Origin: Paratinospora sagittata
Taxonomy: Eukaryota; Streptophyta; Magnoliopsida; Ranunculales; Menispermaceae
DNA length: 64,000 nucleotides
Assembly: GCA_035771175.1 (NCBI GenBank)
Contig: CM069608.1
Location: 14,412,019 to 14,476,018 of the forward strand
Reading direction: 5' to 3'
Part shown: positions 57,294 to 64,000 of the stretch, piece after piece
Layout: each line of letters opens with the position of its first letter
How positions within the stretch are numbered: position 1 is the first letter of the stretch
Program-made: the position numbers and the translations under genes
The notes under the pieces: model-generated
What the model saw: only the letters and a program-made list of their open reading frames with translations
Database searches by the model: none
What the model was told of the DNA's origin: nothing

Positions 57294-58620
57294 ATGCAAA
57301 CCAGGAAGAGAGGAAGGCCACGTACTGTTCGTCCAGCAGTAGAGGCACCTCCTGAGATTCAAGAATCGCCGCCTCCGACAACAGCACAGGCCACACCCGA
57401 CACTGTCATTACATCTGGGCAGGCAATACCACCCCCACCCGCACCTTTTGCCATGTCTTCAAGCATGGAAACCTTTTTCGCCGGATTTATTGAGGCGATG
57501 AAGGTCTCTGTTCAAACTGCCATTCGTGAGACCGCAGCAAGTCAGGATGCCACTGTTCAGGCACTTGTACGATTTGGATCGGAATCTCAAACCGATCAGA
57601 TTACTAAGTATAAGAGGCTACAACCTCTTACCTTCGCTGGCACCATTGAGGCTGATGAGGTGCAAAAGTGGCTGGATGAGTTAAAGAAAGCTCTTGATGC
57701 AATGGGAGTCGATGAGACTCACAAAATTCCACTAGCGACCTACCTACTTGTTGGTGGAGCAAACACATGGTGGATAACAGTGAAAGAGGACCCAAGGGTC
57801 AACATAACAGATATGACTTGGCAACAGTTCGAGTCAATGTTTATTGATGAGTATTTTCCCAGCGCTGTGAAGAAGCAAAAGCGCCAGGAATTCGCTAAGT
57901 TATACCACGGCACCATGACAGTCAGGGAATATACTGGAAAGTTCAAAGAATTATCAATCTACTCTTTCTCCACCATCTCAATGGAGCAAGATAAGACTGA
58001 GAAATTTTATAATGGCCTTCGCTATGATATTCGACAAGCCTTGTCGATCTTGGATCTCAAGATTTACAAGGAGGTTGTTGACAAGGCTATGAGCTTTGAA
58101 TTAGAGAAGATCTTACAGGAGCAGAGAATGAATAAGGAAAAACGGCTTGCAACGTTTTCCCAACAAGGCTCGCAACAGGGCAACAAGAAAAAGCCCTACT
58201 ACAATCAAAACCCAGCCCTCCCAGCCCCAGTTTCGAAGAATGAGGCCACAACACCTGCGGCTGAACCTTCTAACCCTAACCATCAGGGAAATCATGGCCG
58301 CGGAGGTCGTTATGGAAGAGGTGGCCGTAGAAACGGCAATGGCAAAGGTGGTGGTCGACACCACAATCAGCAAGGCCAGCAGAACAATCAGCAGTACAGG
58401 CCGACTTGTTTCAACTGCGGCAAGCAGGGCCACGTAAAATATGCCAGTCCGCACCTTCAGCAACCTATTCCCGTTGTTCCAGTTCAACAAGCACCACTTG
58501 CTGCTAATGTCCAACCCAGGCAGAACCAACAGAACCAGGGTCAACGGAATCAGGGCAGAGCATTTGCCATCGCTCAACAACCCCTCCCAGACAACAATGT
58601 AGTCGAAGGTACCTTTCCTA
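57294..58620 (+). pseudogene. Ty3/Gypsy gag of G2
   Basis: A 498-codon open frame starts at 57294 (MQTRKRGRPRTVRPAVE), with an AT-hook-like RGRPR core, a Pro-rich linker, and the retrotransposon gag domain (about residues 100-250: LQPLTFAGTIEADEVQKWLD, NTWWITVKEDPR, FESMFIDEYFPSAVKKQKRQ, EYTGKFKELSIYS). A Gln/Asn/Gly/Arg-rich nucleocapsid follows. The zinc knuckle CFNCGKQGHVKYAS (about 58410) has lost its last Cys. The frame is open through gag into protease, unusual for this window, which suggests G2 is younger than G1. Its product would be the particle protein that packages element RNA. It is called a pseudogene because of the knuckle and the broken downstream pol. Confidence 0.9.
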
Positions 58621-60430
58621 TGTTCAATACAATGGTGCATGTTTTGTTTGATTCAGGTGCTACCCATTCTTTTATATCATCAGCATTGGTAAGACATTTA
58701 GGCCTGCATCCTGAACCCACAAACATCACACTCCATGTCACATCACTGTTCGGATCTGGTACTGACTGGCTAGCAGTGTTCTCGATGTGAGCTTCGAATG
58801 TCAGAACAGATAATATATGCAGATTTTTTGTGATGGATATTGAAGACTTTGACATTATCCTCGGCATGGACTGGCTAGCACCACTGAATGCAAAGATCGA
58901 CTCTATGAAGAAGTAAATTCAGTTAACCTTGCCTACAGGAGAGTTTGCCAAGATTCAGGGAACAAGGAAATGGATACACAAATCAACAGTTGCACTTCTC
59001 AAGTCACAACTTCGAGCGTTATCCCTTGATGACGGAAATGAATCACCAACATTGTACCCTCTCGAAGTACATGATGTTCCAGTTATATCTGAATTCCCAA
59101 CAGTTTTTCTAAATGACCTTCCTGGTCTACCTCCAGTTAGGGAATTCAATTTTGAGATCAACCTCATACCTGGGACAGGGCCTATCTCAATTCCACCATA
59201 CATAATGTCAAATGTCGAGCTGGTCGAATTAGACAAACAACTGAAGGAATTAGAGAGTAATGGCTTCATCAGAAAGAGTTCATCACCCTGGGGGCGTTCC
59301 AGTTCTGTTTGTTCGCAAAAAAGATGGTTCGTTACGACTTTGCATCGATTATCGCAACTTGAATAACGTTACCATCAAGAACAGATATCCGTTGCCTAGG
59401 ATCGATGACTTGTTCGACCAACTTAGAGATGTCAAATACTTCTCTAAGATTGATTTACGGTCCGGTTATCACCAACTCCGGATCCGAGAGTCGAACATCA
59501 CCAAGACGGAATTCAAAACTCAGTACGGTCACTAAGAGTTCTTGGTCATGTCGTTCGGTCTAACAAATGCACCTGTTGCATTCATGGATTTGATGAATCG
59601 CATATTCAGGTTATATACTTAGACCGATTTGTGGTGATTTTTGCGGACGACATCTTGATATATTCCTCAACCGAGGAAGACCATAAGATACATTTGAAGA
59701 TAGTCATCCAGACCTTGAGAAGCCACCAACTGTATGCAAAGTTGAGTAAGTGCGAATTTTGGGCGAAGAGAGTTCAATTCCTAGGCCATGTGGTTTCAGG
59801 CAATGACATTGAGGTAGATCCTTCTAAGGTTGAAGCAGTTTTAAACTGGAAGCAGCCTACCATTGTTACTCAGATTAGGAGTTTTCTTGGTTTGGCTGGC
59901 TATTACAAACGCTTCATCAAGGACTTCTCAAAGATTGTTGAACCTATGACCAAGCTCACTCGAAAAGACGCGCGATTCACCTAGAATCCCGCCTGTGAAG
60001 CATCATTTTTGGAATTGAAGAAATGCCTCACGATGGCACCTGTACTTATCACTCCAAGAAATGCAATTGGATTTCCACTATACACTGATGCCTCTCTTCA
60101 AGGCTTAGCTGTCGTACTAGTGCAAGAAGGCCAAGTTGTTGCATATGCCTCGAGGCAATTGAAGATTCATGAGAGTAATTACCCAACACATGACTTGGAA
60201 CTTGTAGCTGTCGTATTCGCACTGAACGGTTCAAGGTCTTCTCAGATCACAAGAGTCTTAAGTACATATACACTCAGAGAAACCTAAACCTCCGCCAAAG
60301 ACGAAGGTTGGAATTCTTGAAAGATTATGACTTTCAACTCCAGTACCATCCCGAAAAGGCCAATGTTGTGGCCGATGCCCTGAGTAGAAAATCTTATGTT
60401 GCTTGCACTCTTAACTACGAAATTGGAAGA
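58621..60430 (+). pseudogene. G2 protease, reverse transcriptase and RNase H
   Basis: The protease active site is intact: HVLFDSGATHSFISSALV (about 58637). It continues past a TGA (58788-58790) to FDIILGMDWLAP (about 58850), and there is a TAA at 58914. Reverse transcriptase: [60 protein letters not shown], and the catalytic box FADDILIYS (59639-59665, where FIDD or YIDD is usual). [15 protein letters not shown] and [12 protein letters not shown] follow. RNase [16 protein letters not shown] and [20 protein letters not shown]. An extra base in a G-run near 59292, a stop at 59533, a frame change near 59615, a stop at 59982 and a short deletion near 60228 disable it. Confidence 0.92.
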
Positions 60431-60579
60431 TGGCTACAGAGATGGAGAACTTTAACCTACAGCTTAACGAAGAGGGGCCAAGACCACGACTCTCTCAATT
60501 ATCAGCCAACTCCGAGCTTGTTCGAAAGATTTCAGCAACTCAAGCCAATGACCCTATGTTAATGGAGAAACGAGAACTT

Positions 60580-61928
60580 CTACTCAGCTGACAGGACCTT
60601 CCTCATTGGTCGGTCTCTGAAGATGGAGCCGTTTCCTATAAAAAAACGTCTCTGTCTACCGAACGATCCTGAGGTTCGGAAAGAAATGCTTACTGAGATG
60701 CACTGTTCGAGGTACGCTATGCATTCTAGGGGTGGCAAGATGTACAAGGATGTCAAGCGACAATTCTGGTTTTCTGGAATGAAGAAAGAAATTGCAGACT
60801 TCGTTGCTCGATGTCTCGTTTGCCAGAAAGTTAAGGCAGAACGAAGACTTCCCTCTGGACTTCTCCAACCGTTACCTATTGGAGAATGGAAATGGGAGAA
60901 CATCGCAATGAATTTTGTTGCGGCCTTACCTCGAAACAATAAAGGGCAAGATGTTATCTGGGTCATCATTGACAGACTTACAAAGTCTACACACTTCTTG
61001 CCAATAAAGTTCGCGGATAACCTCGCCAAACTTGCAGAACTATATGAAAGAGAGATCGTACGCCTTCATGGCATACCACTCACGTTCGTCTCTGATCGAG
61101 ACCCTCAATTCACATCAAACTTTTGGAAAAGCTTCCAGAGTAGAATGGGTTCTAAGATCACTATGAGCGCAGCCTTCCACCCTCAAACTGATGGGCAGTC
61201 AGAGCGGCTTATCCAAATCTTAGAAGACATGTTACGATGCTTCATTTTGGACTTTAATGACGGATGGGCAAAATATTTACATTTAGCTGAGTTTGCATAC
61301 AACAACAACTACCAAACTAGTATCGGCATAGCACCATACGAGGCTCTCTATGGTCGGCCTTGCAAATCTCCCATATACTGGTTAGATATGGCAGATAGAC
61401 CACAGTTAGGCCCTGAACTAGTTCAAGAGACTTCTGAGAAGATCACACTAGTAAAGGAATGACTTCGTGTTTCACAAAGTTGACAGAAGAGCTATGCTGA
61501 CAAGCGGAGACAGCCTCTAGAATTTGATAAGGGGGACTTTTTTTTTCTAAAAGTCCAGCCCACAAGTGGTGTCAAACACTTTGGGATCAAAGGAAAGCTC
61601 TCCCCGCGGTATATCGGTCCATTTCAGATCATTGAATGTATTGGCAAACTTGCTTATCGTCTGTCCCTTATACCGTCCATACCTAAAGTTCATGACTTTT
61701 TTCACGTATCTATGCTTCGCAAGTATCGTCCTGATCCTTCGCATATCATCCCTCTAATCGAGGTTCGAGTTGAGGAAGGAAATAAGTATCAGGAGAGAGC
61801 GATACAGATTTTGGATAGAAAAACTCAAGACCTAAGGCAACGTAGCATACCACTTATGAAGTAGCACATGGGAACTAGAAGCAACAATTAAACAGAAATA
61901 CCCTGAATTGTTTTCTAGTACCAACTGA
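60580..61928 (+). pseudogene. G2 integrase and chromodomain
   Basis: Zinc domain: MHCSRYAMHSRGGKMYKDVK to RCLVCQKVKAERR, with all HHCC ligands present (about 60700-60845). Catalytic core: WENIAMNFVAALPR (60900-60940), where the first acidic residue is Asn (codon 60911-60913), then SDRDPQFTSNFW and FHPQTDGQSERLIQILED. A 279-codon frame ends at 61462. Next come the GPF region (YIGPFQIIECIGKLAYRL, about 61610) and HDFFHVSMLRKYRPDPSHI. A chromodomain is split by a frame change: RAIQILDRKTQDLRQRSIPL, then TWELEATIKQKYPELFSS, with stop at 61926. Integrase inserts the DNA copy, and the chromodomain in this clade targets heterochromatin. Layout and motifs fit the Tekay/Del chromoviruses. The D-to-N change alone should abolish activity. 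Confidence 0.92.
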
Positions 61929-62025
61929 TGATGTGATATATTGTACTATTCTCACTTATCAATAAAATGATGAAACTTTGTTTACACCCATTTTAATACA
62001 TTGTTTCACTTGAATAACTACGCAG
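61929..62025 (+). other. Gap between G2 pol and the extra ORF, with polyA and splice-acceptor-like signals
   Basis: AATAAAATG at 61961-61969 could be a poly(A) signal. A T-rich stretch ending ACTACGCAG at 62025 is followed immediately by ATG, resembling a 3' splice site. Confidence 0.35.
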
Positions 62026-62520
62026 ATGTCTGAAAATAATATCAATGGATATAGTGATGCACACACGCAGTGGCCTCCTTGGCAACCTGTGGCTACTTCT
62101 CGAGAAGCAGAGTCAAATCACAACTACTTTGCATCACCAACTCCATCACCACACAGACAGCGATCCTTATCGCCAGAGTATGCATGGCTTTTTCGTAACA
62201 ATCTCGTGCCCTCATCTTGGCAAGACCTTCTACCAAAATTGTCAGGCGGCCGGATTCGAGCAACAGCACGAAAAAGTATTCCACCGCTCAACCTACCTCC
62301 CCTCAAACGATGTAACCAGCGCCCTCCACCACCATCTGTTATGCAAAGGTTGGAATCTTCAGAGGATGCGTCCAATTCCATTTGCTCTCCATGGTTTTAT
62401 GATGATGAGGATTCCACCGGCCATAGTGCTATTCAGGGACCATACCACTACCCTGAACTCGCAAAAGATGATGCCAGCAGAGAATCTCAAGCAGATAACC
62501 ATCATAACTACTTGAATTAA
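62026..62520 (+). CDS. Extra ORF of 164 codons between G2 pol and the 3' LTR, unknown function
   Basis: An open frame runs from ATG 62026 (MSENNINGYSDAHTQWPPWQ) to TAA at 62518-62520, ending just before the purine tract. The protein is hydrophilic and rich in Pro, Ser, Asn and His (SPTPSPHRQRSLSPEYAWLF, RKSIPPLNLPPLKRCNQRPP, an Asp/Glu stretch YDDEDSTGH). There is no signal peptide, membrane segment, zinc knuckle or coiled coil. It is uninterrupted while the pol in front of it has many breaks. A CAG directly abuts the ATG, so a spliced message is possible. Standard Tekay-type elements end with the chromodomain and have no gene here. It may be an accessory ORF, a captured host fragment or chance. 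A second overlapping frame (62045-62515) is also open, so codon use cannot settle it by eye. Confidence 0.45.
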   Translation: MSENNINGYSDAHTQWPPWQPVATSREAESNHNYFASPTPSPHRQRSLSPEYAWLFRNNLVPSSWQDLLPKLSGGRIRATARKSIPPLNLPPLKRCNQRPPPPSVMQRLESSEDASNSICSPWFYDDEDSTGHSAIQGPYHYPELAKDDASRESQADNHHNYLN

Positions 62521-62540
62521 TTTCGAGGGCGAAATCCCTT

Positions 62541-62554
62541 TAAGGGGGGTAGAG
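62541..62554 (+). other. Polypurine tract of G2
   Basis: TAAGGGGGGTAGAG lies directly before the 3' LTR, preceded by 'tttcgagggcgaaatccctt', as is usual for Gypsy elements. Confidence 0.85.
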
Positions 62555-63964
62555 TGTAATACCCTAGGATTGCACAAAAAAAAAATTAGGGCAACGCCCG
62601 AACGTTCAGGCGCATGCCCGAACCTTTAGGCACAATGTCCGAACGTTCAGGTGCATGCCCGAACGTTCAGGCGCCAAAAATCTCTATGTAAGGAACCCTC
62701 CTCATTCTCATTCCTCACACCAAATCACCTTCTCTTGTGATTTTCTTCTCCTTTCCACTCATTCTGAGCTTTTAGTTTTTGAGACTCTCTATCCGAGACT
62801 CTCGGTGCGGTGCGACGAAGTTCTGTCCGGATGAAAGTGCCAGATCTGAAAGAAGAAGTTTTTATCCGAAGGTGGGGAACGAAACATAGGTTTACGTGTT
62901 TTATAACTTTTATTAAAGTTTACATTCAGTTATTATTATATATACTGTTCATTTACACTACATTATGTCATATAATGTTTATATTGTCGCACTTATGCCT
63001 GTACACTTGGAATTCACGTATTATACTGTTATAATGTCGGATTTGTGGTCAATCTGACTCAACTAGACTCGGTCTTGTCCTCAGTAACTTTAAATAGTGA
63101 ACGGGAGGCAGCGGGCTGCTCTAGGCGATTGGTATTAAAGCAGACCTTGTGTCTCACCTCTTAACTGGGGACTGATCTAGTTGGTCTTATTGAAAGCTAT
63201 CAGCTTATACAAGTAATACTGAATGTCCTAACCTTGCACGTCGTGATACCAACTCTAATAAAGATCACCAGACGTTGCCAAAGTCAGTCTAAATGTCAAG
63301 AAAAGATCAGACCAGTTCATGCATTGGCATCATACATATCACCACCTAGGGACGTATGTGGTTTATGACTCATAGAATAGTTAGGAGCATTGCTCGCTAT
63401 TCATTATATTTCTCTGGAGAGGGACGTACATGAGAACCCGGCTACGCCTGGGGAGGGACATCAGTACGTGAATCCAGAGCACCGTTCCTGAGGGGGGACG
63501 TACAATAGAACCTGGCTACGCCAGGGGAGAAACGTCCGGACAGACATTTGTACGTGAACTCAGGCGATGTACGTTCATCAAACCACTACAAGACGGTGCC
63601 ATGCATACATACATATTGATTGATTATGATGCTCACATGTGTATTTAAGATATTTGATATTGAAGTATGCTTTATTAATTGTTATACTCACGAACTATTT
63701 TACCTACTGAGCACGTTAAGCTCACTCCATTATTATCCAATCTTTAACACATTTTTGTACCCTTTGTATTTTTCATTGGGGATTTTGGGGAGTATGTTCC
63801 CTTGACTATGTCATGTACAAATGAATTCTGAATTAAATAAAATCAGACTTATATTGTTTTATATTTCCACTGCATACTCTGTTATTACCATTGTTATAAT
63901 TCCAAATGTGCTCCCCGTCGGCGAGTGTACCGTCGGTTTAGGCGCGTCTGGGCAGGGTGTGACA
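62555..63964 (+). mobile_element. G2 3' LTR, also positioned as 5' LTR of a further copy
   Basis: TGTAATACCCTAGG (62555) to GGGCAGGGTGTGACA (63964), 1410 bp. It has four GCCCGAACGTTCAGGC-type units (62595-62674), then a TATA-like TCTATGTAAGG. Two tandem copies of the 'gggacgtacaatagaacctggctacgcc' segment (about 63420 and 63496) are present, against one in the 5' LTR. The sequence continues with a primer site instead of a TSD. Confidence 0.88.
62595..62674 (+). repeat. Four GAACGTTC units upstream of the G2 TATA box
   Basis: Units of about 20 bp; GAACGTTC is exact at 62600-62607, 62641-62648 and 62661-62668, and degenerate at 62620-62627. GAAnnTTC is the core of the heat-shock element. The 5' LTR of the same element has only two units. 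Confidence 0.8.
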
Positions 63965-63969
63965 TTTAA

Positions 63970-63981
63970 TGGTATCAGAGC
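63970..63981 (+). other. Primer binding site after the second G2 LTR
   Basis: TGGTATCAGAGC, perfect, six bases after the LTR end. It shows that another G2-family internal region begins at the window edge. Confidence 0.9.
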
Positions 63982-64000
63982 GTACAGTCCACGGCCAGCT

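Noticed and set aside
58113..58640. 175-codon minus-strand ORF
   Set aside because: It is antisense to the low-complexity Gln/Gly-rich nucleocapsid part of G2 gag, a mirror of a biased sequence.
62595..62674. Regularly spaced 20-bp repeats considered as a CRISPR-like array
   Set aside because: There are no unique spacers, the context is a plant LTR, and the units abut each other.

Overview
This window is intergenic DNA from a large plant nuclear genome, most likely a dicot. The evidence is an AT-rich background, Ty3/Gypsy chromovirus and Ty1/Copia relics, LTRs of 1.3 to 2.6 kb, and initiator-tRNA-Met primer sites (TGGTATCAGAGC). No intact host gene is visible. The species cannot be named from this sequence. 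Nearly every base can be assigned to a stack of nested LTR retrotransposons. I labelled the LTR families A to H plus Gypsy elements G1 to G3, and several boundaries are confirmed by 5-bp target-site duplications (TSDs).

Left block (1-24386). A Tekay/Del-like Gypsy element, G1 (+), has broken gag-pol at 14270-20586 and a 3' LTR at 20643-24386. Its 5' LTR was hit by a minus-strand SIRE/Maximus-like Copia element, A1 (5' LTR 11051-13382, primer site, gag, a long non-coding spacer, an envelope-like or 'plant transposon protein' ORF, purine tracts, partial 3' LTR). A1's env-like ORF is split by solo LTR A2 (4013-7910, TSD CATAT). A2 is itself split by solo LTR F (5386-7101, TSD AATAT). Another LTR (E, 1-1469) cuts A1's 3' LTR. 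Solo LTR D (17170-18846) interrupts the G1 RNase H, and solo LTR A3 (21703-23302) interrupts the G1 3' LTR.

Middle block (24387-48375). G1 lies in the 3' region of a minus-strand Copia pol (RNase H relic 24441-24925). That RNase H was split by Copia element B1 (LTR 24926-26477, primer site, start of gag). B1 gag was hit by the 3' LTR of element B2 (26743-38227, minus). This LTR now contains three insertions: a Gypsy solo LTR (26749-28049, TSD GTTGG), solo LTR A4 (28169-30547, TSD AAGCA), and non-coding element G3 (32010-38202, TSD AACCA). B2 itself has only an env-like ORF between its purine tracts and a primer site. Element C (40425-48375, TSD GGTCT/AGTCT) has two 2.6-kb LTRs and almost no coding capacity.

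Right block (48376-64000). About 1.3 kb of lower-copy DNA holds a relic exon with a VARLMGL-type motif, the only probable host-gene piece. It is followed by solo Gypsy LTR H (49646-52908, TSD TTAAG), which carries a Mutator-like element (49700-50732, 9-bp TSD TATATCGAA), and 2.1 kb of apparently unique DNA. A truncated C-family LTR comes next. It is cut by Gypsy G2, a chromovirus whose LTR-gag-pol-LTR is followed at once by another primer site, so a tandem copy starts at the window edge.

The strongest unexplained signal is shared architecture. Seven or more otherwise different LTR families carry an array of short GC-rich palindromes just upstream of a TATA box. In several families the TATA box also sits inside an inverted repeat. 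In G2 the array units contain GAACGTTC, which fits the plant heat-shock element core. These arrays, the env-only and gag-plus-env elements without pol, a duplicated capsid segment in A1 gag, an extra ORF after G2 pol, and the palindrome-rich Mutator-like element are the observations I would follow first.
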